A stretch of DNA of 64,000 nt from NCBI RefSeq assembly GCF_010468565.1, contig NZ_WUEG01000011.1:62001-126000 (forward strand). The letters run 5' to 3'. Source of the DNA: Allomuricauda sp. TY007. Its GTDB lineage: Bacteria > Bacteroidota > Bacteroidia > Flavobacteriales > Flavobacteriaceae. This document shows positions 36,510-45,426 of the stretch, piece by piece. The translations under genes were made by a program, and so were the position numbers. The notes beneath the pieces are model-generated. The model was not told the DNA's origin. It made no database searches and worked only from the letters and a program-made list of their open reading frames with translations. How positions within the stretch are numbered: position 1 is the first letter of the stretch; the number at the start of each line of letters is the position of its first letter.

Positions 36510-38996
36510 CTATTTCTTAGCTTTTGCTTTTGTCTTGGCTTTTTTCTTTGGTGATTTCTTTTCCAATAGGGCCTGTGCTTCTTCCAAAGTAATTTTTGTG
36601 GCATCCACATCTTTGGAAAGTTCCACCTTTACCCTACCTTTTATAATATTGTGTCTTCCCCAACGGGCTTTTTCTATCCTGATTTTTTCTTCGGGCCATT
36701 CTTGAACCAGTTTTTCGGCTTCCTTCTTCTTTTTGGCCTCGATCAATTCAGCGATATCCCCTTCGGAAAGATTATCAAAATCGTATTTTTTGTTCACGTT
36801 GATGAACATACCGTTCCATTTTATGAACGGCCCAAACCTACCTTTACCTTTGGTAACATCCTTTCCTTCATACGTGGCAATCGGTGCATCTGCCTTTTGC
36901 TTTTCTTTGATCAATTCTATGGCGCGCTCCATATCCACATCAAAAGCGCTTTCGCCTTTGGCGAGTGAAATGAATTTTTTACCAAACCTTACATAAGGTC
37001 CATAACGACCCACATTGGCCTCTACTTCCTCGCCTTCGTACACACCTAACTTTCTTGGGAGTTCAAAAAGCGTCATGGCTTCTTCAAAAGTAATGGTGCC
37101 AATGGACTGGTCTGGCAGCAAACTTGCAAATTGTGGTTTCTCTTCATCATCCACAGTACCAATCTGCACCATGGGACCAAAACGGCCCAATCTTACGGAT
37201 ACCTGTCTGCCCGTTTTGGGGTCCGTTCCCAACACACGCTCACCACTAGCACGTTCGGCATTTTCCTCGACCTCCAACACATTGGGGTGGAAATCCTTGT
37301 AGAAATTTTTCATCATTTCCTGCCAATCCTCATCGCCCGAAGCAATTTCATCAAAATCCTCTTCTACCTGAGCTGTAAAATTGTAATCTAGAATTTGGGT
37401 GAAGTGTGTCACCAAAAAGTCATTTACGATCATTCCAATATCCGTTGGAACAATTTTTCCTTTCTCCGAACCGACCATTTCGGTCAATTGTTTATCGGAA
37501 ACCTTGCCTTCTTCGAGTACCAACTGCACGTAGTTGCGTTCGGAACCTTCCACCGTACCTTTTTCCACATATCCCCTATTTTGAATGGTTGATATGGTAG
37601 GCGCGTAGGTGGATGGTCTACCAATGCCCAATTCTTCCAGTTTCTTTACCAAGGAGGCCTCGGAATATCTATAAGGTGGTCGTGTGAATCTTTCTGTTGC
37701 GGAAATAAATACATTTTGAAGCGGCTCTCCCACATTCATGGCCGGCAGCATTCCTTCTTGCTCCTCGCCATCTTCATCATCGGTTCCTTCCAGATATACT
37801 TTAAGGAAACCATCAAACTTCACCACTTCCCCGTTTGCTGAGAATTCCTCGTTGTGGGTACTCGCTTTTATTTTCACATTGGTACGTTCCAACTGGGCAT
37901 CGCTCATCTGCGAGGCAAGGGTACGTTTCCAAATCAACTCATATAATTTTGCTTGGTCGCGCTCCAATTGGGGCGATTGCAATTTCATATCGGTAGGGCG
38001 AATGGCCTCGTGAGCCTCTTGTGCCCCTTTGGATTTCCCTGTAAAATTTCTGGTTTGACTGTACTTTTCTCCATAGTTGTCCAGAATGGCATCTTTTGCC
38101 GCTGCTATTGCTTCGTTGGACAGGTTGACGCTATCCGTTCTCATATAGGTAATTAGACCTGCCTCGTACAAACGTTGCGCTACTTGCATGGTTCGGCTTA
38201 CCGAAAAATAGAGCTTTCTGGATGCTTCCTGCTGCAAGGTCGATGTCGTAAAAGGTGCAGCTGGAGATTTTTTTGCCGGCTTTTGGGCCAAATCGGAAAC
38301 CGAAAAGCCTGCGCCTATATTTTCTTTCAGGAACTTCTCGGCAGCTTCTTTGGTCGGGAATGTTTTGTTCAGCTTTGCTGCAAATACGTTACCCTGATTG
38401 GTTTTGAATTCCGCCTTTATCCTGAAAGATGCTTCTGGCGTAAATTCTTCAATCTCACGTTCCCGTTCCACAATCAAGCGAACCGCTACGGATTGCACCC
38501 TACCTGCGGAAAGCCCTGGTTTTATTTTTTTCCACAGTACCGGTGACAGTTCGTAACCCACCAAACGGTCCAACACTCTACGTGCCTGTTGCGCGTTGAC
38601 CAAATTGTAGTTGATGTCCCTCGGATTTTCAATCGCCTTTTGGATAGCCGATTTGGTAATGGAGTTAAATACGATTCGTTTGGTCTTGTTCTTATCCAAA
38701 CCCAACTCTTCTGCCAAGTGCCAAGATATGGCCTCCCCTTCTCGGTCTTCATCACTCGCCAGCCAAATGGTTTCCGCTTTTTTTGCCAAGTCCTTGAGTT
38801 TTTTCACCAAGGCCTTCTTCTCCTTATCTACAGTATATTTTGGCTTAAAATCGTTCTCCACATCTACGCCGAGTTCTTTTGAGGGAAGGTCGGCAATGTG
38901 CCCAAAACTGGACTCAACTTGAAATTCCTTACCCAGAAATTTTTCAATGGTTTTAGCTTTAGCGGGGGACTCTACAATAACTAAATTTTTTGGCAT
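36510..38996 (-). CDS. topA: DNA topoisomerase I (type IA)
   Basis: 828 residues starting at ATG 38996 (MPKNLVIVESPAKAKTIEKF); upstream codons belong to the leader. The protein has a Toprim domain with DEDREGEAISWHLAEELG, the catalytic tyrosine in LITYMRTDSVNLS, and C-terminal Topo_C repeats (for example GRYGPYVRFG and GRFGPFIKW) in place of classical zinc fingers, with a Lys-rich tail. It relaxes negative supercoils. A TAnnTTTG-type -7 box is on the minus strand at 39016-39023. Confidence 0.97.
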   Translation of the reverse strand: MPKNLVIVESPAKAKTIEKFLGKEFQVESSFGHIADLPSKELGVDVENDFKPKYTVDKEKKALVKKLKDLAKKAETIWLASDEDREGEAISWHLAEELGLDKNKTKRIVFNSITKSAIQKAIENPRDINYNLVNAQQARRVLDRLVGYELSPVLWKKIKPGLSAGRVQSVAVRLIVEREREIEEFTPEASFRIKAEFKTNQGNVFAAKLNKTFPTKEAAEKFLKENIGAGFSVSDLAQKPAKKSPAAPFTTSTLQQEASRKLYFSVSRTMQVAQRLYEAGLITYMRTDSVNLSNEAIAAAKDAILDNYGEKYSQTRNFTGKSKGAQEAHEAIRPTDMKLQSPQLERDQAKLYELIWKRTLASQMSDAQLERTNVKIKASTHNEEFSANGEVVKFDGFLKVYLEGTDDEDGEEQEGMLPAMNVGEPLQNVFISATERFTRPPYRYSEASLVKKLEELGIGRPSTYAPTISTIQNRGYVEKGTVEGSERNYVQLVLEEGKVSDKQLTEMVGSEKGKIVPTDIGMIVNDFLVTHFTQILDYNFTAQVEEDFDEIASGDEDWQEMMKNFYKDFHPNVLEVEENAERASGERVLGTDPKTGRQVSVRLGRFGPMVQIGTVDDEEKPQFASLLPDQSIGTITFEEAMTLFELPRKLGVYEGEEVEANVGRYGPYVRFGKKFISLAKGESAFDVDMERAIELIKEKQKADAPIATYEGKDVTKGKGRFGPFIKWNGMFINVNKKYDFDNLSEGDIAELIEAKKKKEAEKLVQEWPEEKIRIEKARWGRHNIIKGRVKVELSKDVDATKITLEEAQALLEKKSPKKKAKTKAKAKK

Positions 38997-39015
38997 GCAC
39001 TTGGTTTTGTGACAA

Positions 39016-39023
39016 CAAAAGTA
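39016..39023 (-). promoter_or_regulatory. -7 promoter box of topA
   Basis: On the minus strand TACTTTTG matches TAnnTTTG and lies 19 bases before the topA ATG. I see no TTG at the usual -33 distance. Confidence 0.4.
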
Positions 39024-39060
39024 TATCAATTTTTCGATTTTAAGGTTTTACCCTCGTCCC

Positions 39061-39092
39061 AATAAAAAAATATCCCGCTTAAAACGGGATAT
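39061..39092 (-). terminator. Terminator after the LVIVD-repeat gene
   Basis: On the minus strand ATATCCCG-TTTTAAG-CGGGATAT (39070-39092) is followed by a T-rich run (complement of 39061-39069). It is 22 bases past the stop of the LVIVD-repeat gene and separates it from topA. Confidence 0.85.
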
Positions 39093-39114
39093 CAAAACTG
39101 GCTTTTCTTGATTT

Positions 39115-40362
39115 TTAATTGAGTCCTATTTGGCTGATGAGCCTGATACCATCATTAAGGTATTCATATTGATATAATATTTCGTCCCCAACCATAATCA
39201 AATGGTTTTCCGTGGGAATCACATCAAACGTAACAATATCTTTAAAATGGTTTAACTCTTTTATATCGTTCACATCTGTTTTATCGAACACCTTAAGCCC
39301 CGAATCTCCATCACAAACAAAAAGTTTTTCTTCCTTAATGCCCAGACCATAAGGGCCATCCATTGGGTATGAAACGACCAGTTCCGGACTTTCTATATTG
39401 GATATATCAACAATGAACAATCCACTCTCCGTGGCTCCACACCAATTTCCCCCGCGTAGCGTGACATAGGCATAATCTCCATCCACTACAACAGGGTCGC
39501 AGGCCGTGCCATGTTCAAATTCGGAAACTTTGCTCGGTGCGGCAGGATTGGCAATATCATATATATACATACCCCGCATACTGCCCAAGAAAAGGTAATT
39601 GCCATTATAAAAAATCGTCTCAATATCGAAACCTGCATATACATCTTCAAGAGCCTGGGGATTGTCCAAATCGGATATATTGAACACATTTATATTATGG
39701 CTGTCCACGGCATACAAATAATCCTCCACAATTTTGAACCTTGCCAATGAACCTCCTTGGCCTGTTTCTCCATTGGTAGATTCGGCGAAAGCTGTATCGT
39801 TAAAAACGCCCCCATTGTCCTTTTCAACTTCAGAGACCAACCTTCGCTCTGTTATGGTCTGCCAACCCACAACAATCTCTGTTTCGTGATCATAAATTGC
39901 ACCTTCCACAATGTCTGCCTCAAAAGGAAAGAAAATGTTGCTCTGCAATACGTTTTCCAATCGGTTCACCTGTTCAATGTTTTTGATATCGGAAATATCA
40001 ATGACCACCAAATCCGTTAGACTGTCGGCAAACAAGTAATTATCCTTTACCGAAACATCCACATTTCCCGGAATCTGAATAAATGCAACTTTTACAGGTT
40101 GGCTTGGATTGCTATTGTTGATAACGTGCACCCCTTTGTACTTGTCGTTGATGAAGATATAATCCTTGTAGGCGTATACCTTTCCAGATTCGTTGATGGG
40201 TCGTGGGGCAATAATGTCAACCCCGGCAGCAAATTCGGTTTTGCTCATCACCATGGGCCGGGCAACGAGGTACTCGGCATATTCATCACTGGAATCGTCA
40301 TTGGTACATGACAAAAACAGTAGCATGGTCAAAAAAGGCAACAAGAGGATTTTCTTTTTCAT
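39115..40362 (-). CDS. LVIVD-repeat beta-propeller lipoprotein
   Basis: 415 residues from ATG 40362 (MKKKILLLPFLTMLLFLSC); the lipobox gives Cys19. The body consists of repeats of the LVIVDIS type (LVVIDISDIKNIEQV, GMYIYDIANPAAPSKV, GLFIVDISNIESPELV, GLKVFDKTDVNDIKEL), which build a beta-propeller. It is probably an outer-membrane-associated lipoprotein; ligand or partner is unknown. It stands alone, with its own terminator. Confidence 0.87.
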   Translation of the reverse strand: MKKKILLLPFLTMLLFLSCTNDDSSDEYAEYLVARPMVMSKTEFAAGVDIIAPRPINESGKVYAYKDYIFINDKYKGVHVINNSNPSQPVKVAFIQIPGNVDVSVKDNYLFADSLTDLVVIDISDIKNIEQVNRLENVLQSNIFFPFEADIVEGAIYDHETEIVVGWQTITERRLVSEVEKDNGGVFNDTAFAESTNGETGQGGSLARFKIVEDYLYAVDSHNINVFNISDLDNPQALEDVYAGFDIETIFYNGNYLFLGSMRGMYIYDIANPAAPSKVSEFEHGTACDPVVVDGDYAYVTLRGGNWCGATESGLFIVDISNIESPELVVSYPMDGPYGLGIKEEKLFVCDGDSGLKVFDKTDVNDIKELNHFKDIVTFDVIPTENHLIMVGDEILYQYEYLNDGIRLISQIGLN

Positions 40363-40428
40363 AACAGCATGTATTTTACACACTTAGACGAAAATTATTG
40401 GACAAAGTTGCGCCAAAATCCATTAAAA

Positions 40429-41157
40429 TCACACATCCATAGAAATTCCAATGGCATCTTTATAAATAAAGTAGATAGGTATTTTACTGAACATGGCCGT
40501 AAACAGAACTCCCACCAAGCAAAGGATCACACCGAGTTGCGACACCAATCCAGCCACGATGACCAGAAGAAATATCATCAACCAGTTTTTATTGCCCAAT
40601 GCAAAACCCGCTTTCACAATTTCCAAAGCGGTGAGCTCTTTGTCAAAAGCAAAAAAGGCAGGAAACAAAGACATGGGCACCATCAAATAAATAATTCCCA
40701 AACCACAGGTCAATAATCCCAATAAGGACAAGCCCGTCATTATCAAAGAGAGAATCAACGCCTTGATCAAATATTCTTTTTTGAAATAGTAGAAATAATC
40801 GTCCTTTCCGGATTCATTGAGATCATACTTTCTGCAAATCCGTAAAAACGCGGCGTTCAAACAAATACTTACCGTCATAACACACACGGAAAAAATAGGC
40901 ATGAACAACGACATCAATCCCGCAAATGCAGGCGGCATCTCTTGTTCATCAAAGGCATTGGGATCGCTTATGCCCATAGCGATCATGGGCAGGTAAATCA
41001 ATAAATAAAAAGGCAAAATGCTCACAAAGGTCAATATCAAGGTCAAAAAACCTTGTAGCCATACTTTTTTGAAAAGCTCCACAGAATTATTGAACACAGT
41101 TCCAAACTCTACGGGCGCACTCTGTTTGATTCTTTCGGAAAGGTTGATGAAATTCAT
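40429..41157 (-). CDS. Uncharacterised integral membrane protein
   Basis: 242 residues with about six hydrophobic segments and a short N-terminal cytoplasmic part (MNFINLSERIKQSAPVEFGTVFNNSVELFKKVW). Similar Bacteroidota proteins are sometimes labelled beta-carotene monooxygenase, but no catalytic motif of that family is visible and I do not support that name. The protein has no obvious operon partner: the flanking genes are an LVIVD lipoprotein downstream and divergent miaB. Confidence 0.75.
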   Translation of the reverse strand: MNFINLSERIKQSAPVEFGTVFNNSVELFKKVWLQGFLTLILTFVSILPFYLLIYLPMIAMGISDPNAFDEQEMPPAFAGLMSLFMPIFSVCVMTVSICLNAAFLRICRKYDLNESGKDDYFYYFKKEYLIKALILSLIMTGLSLLGLLTCGLGIIYLMVPMSLFPAFFAFDKELTALEIVKAGFALGNKNWLMIFLLVIVAGLVSQLGVILCLVGVLFTAMFSKIPIYFIYKDAIGISMDV

Positions 41158-41240
41158 TGTTTAGTTATAGGTTTTATTGCTAGTTTGAAGGTAACACTAA
41201 CAGGGGATATCGCAATATATTATTAAAAAATACTGCCAAA

Positions 41241-41272
41241 TTGTCACTAAACTGTAATAAGCATTATCTTTG
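41241..41272 (+). promoter_or_regulatory. Promoter of the miaB operon
   Basis: TTG at 41241-41243 and TATCTTTG at 41265-41272 with 21 bases between match the Bacteroidota -33/-7 pattern. The -7 box contains the TTG (41270) that opens the longest miaB frame, so that codon cannot be the start; ATG 41291 lies about 18 bases after the box. Confidence 0.75.
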
Positions 41273-41290
41273 CACCCCATTGAAACATTT

Positions 41291-42745
41291 ATGATAGAGG
41301 AAAAAAGCGTGGAAAAGATAATAGATGAAAGCCAACAGGGAAGCACCCTATCACTGGAAAACAACGAAAAGAACGGCCGAAAGCTTTATATTGAAAGCTA
41401 CGGTTGCCAGATGAACTTTTCCGATAGCGAGATTGTGGCGTCCATTTTGGCCAAGGAAGGTTTCAACACTACCCAAAACTTGGACGATGCCGATTTGGTC
41501 CTGGTAAACACCTGTTCCATTCGGGAAAAAGCCGAACAAACCGTTCGCAAGCGTTTGGAGAAGTTCAATGCCGTAAAAAGAACCAAACCAAATATGAAAG
41601 TCGGGGTCTTGGGCTGCATGGCGGAACGCTTGAAAAGCAAGTTCTTGGAAGAGGAAAAAATCGTGGATATGGTTGTGGGACCCGATGCCTACAAAGACCT
41701 TCCCAATCTAATCCAAGAAATTGACGAAGGTAGGAATGCGGTAAACGTCATCCTATCCAAAGATGAGACCTACGGCGATGTGGCACCCGTTCGATTGAAC
41801 ACCAACGGTGTCTCTGCTTTTGTTTCCATTACACGTGGCTGCGACAACATGTGCACGTTCTGTGTAGTGCCTTTTACCAGAGGAAGGGAACGTAGTCGTG
41901 ACCCACAATCCATTTTAGAGGAAGTGAACGACCTTTGGGAAAGAGGATTCAAGGAAATTACCCTTTTGGGCCAGAATGTGGACAGCTACCTTTGGTATGG
42001 TGGTGGATTGAAAAAGGATTTCGACAAGGCTACGGACATGCAAAAAGCCACTTCCGTAAACTTTGCAGGGTTGTTGGAACTTGTGGCACAGGCACAGCCA
42101 AAGATGCGTATCCGTTTTTCCACATCCAACCCACAGGATATGACTTTGGACGTGATCGAGACCATGGCAAAATACAGAAATATCTGCAAGTACATTCACT
42201 TGCCCGTGCAAAGTGGAAGCAACCGTATTCTAAAAGCCATGAACCGTCTGCACACTCGTGAGGAGTATTTTGAATTGATTGATAACATCAAAAAAATAAT
42301 CCCTGATTGCGCCATCAGTCAAGATATGATAACCGGGTTCCCTACGGAAACGGAAGAAGACCATCAGGACACCTTGAGTTTGATGGAATACGTGAAGTAC
42401 GATTTTGGTTTTATGTTCGCTTATTCCGAAAGACCCGGAACTTTGGCCGAACGTAAAATGGAGGACGATATTCCCGAGACCATCAAAAAAAGACGTCTTA
42501 CGGAGATCATCGAACTGCAGCAAAAGCATAGCCATTATCGCACGCAAGAGCATTTGGGCAAGATCGAGGAAGTGCTCATCGAGGGAACTTCCAAAAAATC
42601 GGACGCCCACTGGATGGGACGAAACTCCCAGAATACCGTTGTGGTTTTTCCAAAGGAAAATTATAAAGTAGGGGATTTTGTCAACGTCAAAATCAACGAA
42701 TGTACCTCCGCTACCCTTATCGGTGAGGCAGTAGGTTTAAGCTAA
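41291..42745 (+). CDS. miaB: tRNA (N6-isopentenyl adenosine(37)-C2)-methylthiotransferase MiaB
   Basis: 484 residues from ATG 41291 ([10 protein letters not shown]). It has the N-terminal UPF0004 domain with its Cys residues ([28 protein letters not shown]), the radical-SAM CxxxCxxC cluster motif CDNMCTFC, and a C-terminal TRAM domain. MiaB adds the 2-methylthio group to i6A37 in tRNAs reading UNN codons. The promoter lies directly upstream. In related bacteria the next gene is normally the sigma-54 activator; here a KilA-N gene intervenes. Confidence 0.97.
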   Translation: MIEEKSVEKIIDESQQGSTLSLENNEKNGRKLYIESYGCQMNFSDSEIVASILAKEGFNTTQNLDDADLVLVNTCSIREKAEQTVRKRLEKFNAVKRTKPNMKVGVLGCMAERLKSKFLEEEKIVDMVVGPDAYKDLPNLIQEIDEGRNAVNVILSKDETYGDVAPVRLNTNGVSAFVSITRGCDNMCTFCVVPFTRGRERSRDPQSILEEVNDLWERGFKEITLLGQNVDSYLWYGGGLKKDFDKATDMQKATSVNFAGLLELVAQAQPKMRIRFSTSNPQDMTLDVIETMAKYRNICKYIHLPVQSGSNRILKAMNRLHTREEYFELIDNIKKIIPDCAISQDMITGFPTETEEDHQDTLSLMEYVKYDFGFMFAYSERPGTLAERKMEDDIPETIKKRRLTEIIELQQKHSHYRTQEHLGKIEEVLIEGTSKKSDAHWMGRNSQNTVVVFPKENYKVGDFVNVKINECTSATLIGEAVGLS

Positions 42746-42754
42746 GTGAAAAAC

Positions 42755-43579
42755 ATGCCGAAAAGCAAAAAAATAAACGTTAAGGGAATTGATATTGTAT
42801 TGTACGAGCAAAACAATAACGATTTTATTTCCCTAACCGATATCGCCCGGCACAAAGACCCCCATCATACCGACGACATTATTAAAAACTGGATGAGGAA
42901 TCGAAATACGATTGAGCTTTTGGGCTTTTGGGAAAGTATTTATAACCCCAATTTTAAACCCGTCGAATTCGACGGGTTTAAAAAGCAAGCAGGGCTTAAC
43001 AGTTTTGTAATGACCCCAAAACGTTGGATTGAAAACACGAATGCAATTGGCATTGTTTCAAAGGCCGGAAGGTATGGCGGTACCTTTGCCCATAAAGATA
43101 TAGCTTTGGAATTTGCTTCTTGGATTTCCATAGAGTTTAAGCTCTATGTCATCAAAGAATTTCAACGCTTGAAAGATGATGAAAACAATCGCCTAAAATT
43201 AGAATGGGACCTACAGCGGGCCATTTCCAAAATCAATTATCAAATCCACACAGATGCAATAAAGGAAAACCTGGTTCCAAAAGAAATTACCAAGAAGCAA
43301 GCCAATTTTGTATATGCCACTGAGGCCGATTTACTCAATACCGCTCTTTTTGGAACAACTGCAAAGGAATGGAGACAAGAAAACCCTAACAAAAAAGGAA
43401 ATATACGAGATTTTGCCACTTTGGAACAATTGGTCGTTTTAAGCAACATCGAAAGTATTAACGCTTTACTTATTGAGCAAAACCTTCCTCAGAGCGAAAG
43501 ACTGATCCAACTCAATAAAGTTGCAATTACCCAAATGAAATCCTTAACTGAAAATACCACTATCAAAAAATTAAGATAA
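42755..43579 (+). CDS. KilA-N domain protein
   Basis: 274 residues from ATG 42755; a GTG directly abutting the miaB stop (42746) is also in frame. An N-terminal KilA-N DNA-binding domain (about 8-120) is recognisable by SLTDIARHKDPHHTDDIIKNWMRNRNTIELLGFWE, SKAGRYGGTFAHKDIALEFASWIS and FKLYVIKEFQRL. A roughly 130-residue C-terminal region of unknown function follows. KilA-N is a phage- and plasmid-associated domain. The gene appears more A/T-rich than its neighbours and contains a perfect 32-base palindrome. It lies, as a likely late arrival, between two genes that are adjacent in relatives. Function is unknown; regulation or phage defence are guesses. Confidence 0.88.
   Translation: MPKSKKINVKGIDIVLYEQNNNDFISLTDIARHKDPHHTDDIIKNWMRNRNTIELLGFWESIYNPNFKPVEFDGFKKQAGLNSFVMTPKRWIENTNAIGIVSKAGRYGGTFAHKDIALEFASWISIEFKLYVIKEFQRLKDDENNRLKLEWDLQRAISKINYQIHTDAIKENLVPKEITKKQANFVYATEADLLNTALFGTTAKEWRQENPNKKGNIRDFATLEQLVVLSNIESINALLIEQNLPQSERLIQLNKVAITQMKSLTENTTIKKLR
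42952..42983. repeat. 32-bp perfect palindrome inside the KilA-N gene
   Basis: The left arm TTTTAAACCCGTCGAA is followed without a spacer by its exact reverse complement. All 16 pairs match, and the symmetry breaks at the next base on each side (A/A). In frame it encodes FKPVEFDGFK. It could be a DNA-binding site (KilA-N is a DNA-binding domain) or an mRNA hairpin. No T run follows, so it is not a terminator. Confidence 0.9.
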
Positions 43580-43593
43580 GTTCACTTAACCCT

Positions 43594-44874
43594 ATGGAAT
43601 CAGTCCAAAGCATAAAACAACGGTTCGAGATCATCGGGAACGATGTGAAACTCAACCGCGCCATAGAAAAGGCCATACAAGTAGCTCCGACCGATATTTC
43701 GGTATTGGTAACAGGTGAAAGCGGTGTGGGAAAGGAATCCATTCCCAAGATCATTCACTCGCTTTCCCATCGCAAGCACGCCAAGTACATTGCGGTTAAC
43801 TGCGGTGCCATCCCCGAGGGAACTATTGACAGTGAACTCTTCGGGCATGAAAAAGGTGCCTTTACCGGAGCCACCCAGACCCGTAGTGGTTATTTTGAGG
43901 TAGCCGATGGTGGCACCATATTTTTAGACGAGGTTGGCGAACTTCCATTGACCACCCAAGTTCGATTGCTTCGGGTCTTGGAAAATGGCGAGTTTCTTAA
44001 AGTGGGGTCTTCACAGGTACAAAAAACCGATGTTAGGATTGTGGCAGCGACCAACATCAATATGTTCGAGGCCATAAAGAAGGAAAAATTCAGGGAAGAC
44101 CTCTATTATAGATTGAGTACGGTTGAAATCAATCTGCCACCGCTTCGTGACAGACGGGAAGACATCCATTTATTGTTCCGAAAATTTGCATCCGATTTTG
44201 GACAGAAGTATAAAATGCCCACGATCCGACTGGAAGATGATGCCATAAATCTTCTTTTAAAATATCGTTGGCCCGGAAACATTCGCCAATTACGGAACAT
44301 TGCAGAACAAATTTCCGTACTGGAAGAAGACCGAAACATTTCGGCCGCAACCTTTAAAAGTTACTTGCCCGATTCGAGCGGTTCCAATTTGCCAGCCGTT
44401 GTGGAACAAGCCAAAAAAGAAGGGGACTTTAGTAACGAACGCGAAATCCTGTACAAAGTCCTCTTTGACATGAAGAGCGATCTGAACGATCTTAAAAAAT
44501 TGACCCTGGAACTTCTTAAGGACGATGATTCCAACAAAGTACAACGAGAAAATGAGGGATTGATCCGTAAAATATATGGCAATGAAGGGCAGGAAGAAGA
44601 TATAGAACACGAAGAGACCCCTGCTGAGCTATTGCATTTGCCCGAGCCCGTTTTGGAACCAACGGCACCCGTCCCATCGCAACAACCTCCTGAGGACAAG
44701 TATCATTTTGCTGAAGAAATTGAAGAGGAAGAAACCCTATCTTTACAAGAAAAAGAAATCGAGCTGATCAAAAAATCCTTGGAGCGAAACAAGGGAAAAC
44801 GTAAGGCCGCAGCTGCCGAGCTTGGTATTTCGGAAAGAACGCTCTACAGAAAAATAAAGCAGTACGATCTATAA
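43594..44874 (+). CDS. Sigma-54-dependent transcriptional activator without receiver domain
   Basis: 426 residues. The AAA+ domain begins near residue 13, with no N-terminal receiver or GAF domain: Walker A GESGVGKE (41-48), the sigma-54-contact loop GAFTGA (88-93), FLDEVGELPL Walker B, and an arginine-finger region RWPGNIRQLRN. An acidic, proline-rich linker (about 330-385) leads to a C-terminal Fis-type HTH (NKGKRKAAAAELGISERTLYRKIKQ). It should open sigma-54 promoters. With no sensor domain its activity may be set by expression or by partners. The KilA-N stop is 14 bases upstream. Confidence 0.95.
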   Translation: MESVQSIKQRFEIIGNDVKLNRAIEKAIQVAPTDISVLVTGESGVGKESIPKIIHSLSHRKHAKYIAVNCGAIPEGTIDSELFGHEKGAFTGATQTRSGYFEVADGGTIFLDEVGELPLTTQVRLLRVLENGEFLKVGSSQVQKTDVRIVAATNINMFEAIKKEKFREDLYYRLSTVEINLPPLRDRREDIHLLFRKFASDFGQKYKMPTIRLEDDAINLLLKYRWPGNIRQLRNIAEQISVLEEDRNISAATFKSYLPDSSGSNLPAVVEQAKKEGDFSNEREILYKVLFDMKSDLNDLKKLTLELLKDDDSNKVQRENEGLIRKIYGNEGQEEDIEHEETPAELLHLPEPVLEPTAPVPSQQPPEDKYHFAEEIEEEETLSLQEKEIELIKKSLERNKGKRKAAAAELGISERTLYRKIKQYDL

Positions 44875-44898
44875 TCAAGATCAAAAAGTCTGAAAACA

Positions 44899-45420
44899 AT
44901 GATGAAAAAACATAGTGTAAAGGTTGGATTGCTTGGACTCGTCCTTTTTTTACAGAGTTGCGGAGCCTATAACTTCTCCGGTGCCGATATTGGAACTGCG
45001 GAAAGTTTCCAAGTAAATTTTTTCCAGAATTACGCGGATCAAACACCCGGTTCAGTTATTGTACCGGGATTAGGCAGGGATTTTACCTTGGCGCTGCAAG
45101 ACATGATCAATAATCTTACCAGCCTATCCCTAACCGGAAGTAATGGCGATTTATTATACGAAGGGGAAATCGTGGAATATAAGGTTGTGCCCATGACGGC
45201 CACGGCCGACCAGCGTACTGCACAGAACCGATTGACCATGAGCGTGAATGTTCGGTTTTACAACACAACTAAGGAAGATGCCGATTTTGAAAAGAGGTTT
45301 TCCTTTTTTTACGATTTTGATGCCGCAGCTCCGTTACCATCAGTACAAGCAGCGGCCCATGAAGAAATTTTTGAACGACTTACCCAGGATATTTTTAATG
45401 CATCCTTGGGAAATTGGTAA
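44899..45420 (+). CDS. lptE: LptE-family LPS-assembly lipoprotein
   Basis: 173 residues with signal peptide and lipobox VLFLQSC (Cys21), then a small alpha/beta domain containing RDFTLALQDMINNLTSLSL and YEGEIVEYKVVP, the pattern of the Bacteroidota LptE family. It would sit in the outer membrane with LptD to insert LPS. ATG 44899 and ATG 44902 are both possible. It lies 24 bases after the activator gene and 6 bases before the next one, in the same operon. Confidence 0.86.
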   Translation: MMKKHSVKVGLLGLVLFLQSCGAYNFSGADIGTAESFQVNFFQNYADQTPGSVIVPGLGRDFTLALQDMINNLTSLSLTGSNGDLLYEGEIVEYKVVPMTATADQRTAQNRLTMSVNVRFYNTTKEDADFEKRFSFFYDFDAAAPLPSVQAAAHEEIFERLTQDIFNASLGNW

Positions 45421-45426
45421 TAGTAT

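Noticed and set aside
40429..41157. Beta-carotene 15,15'-monooxygenase
   Set aside because: No iron-ligand His pattern of that family; the protein is a small polytopic membrane protein.
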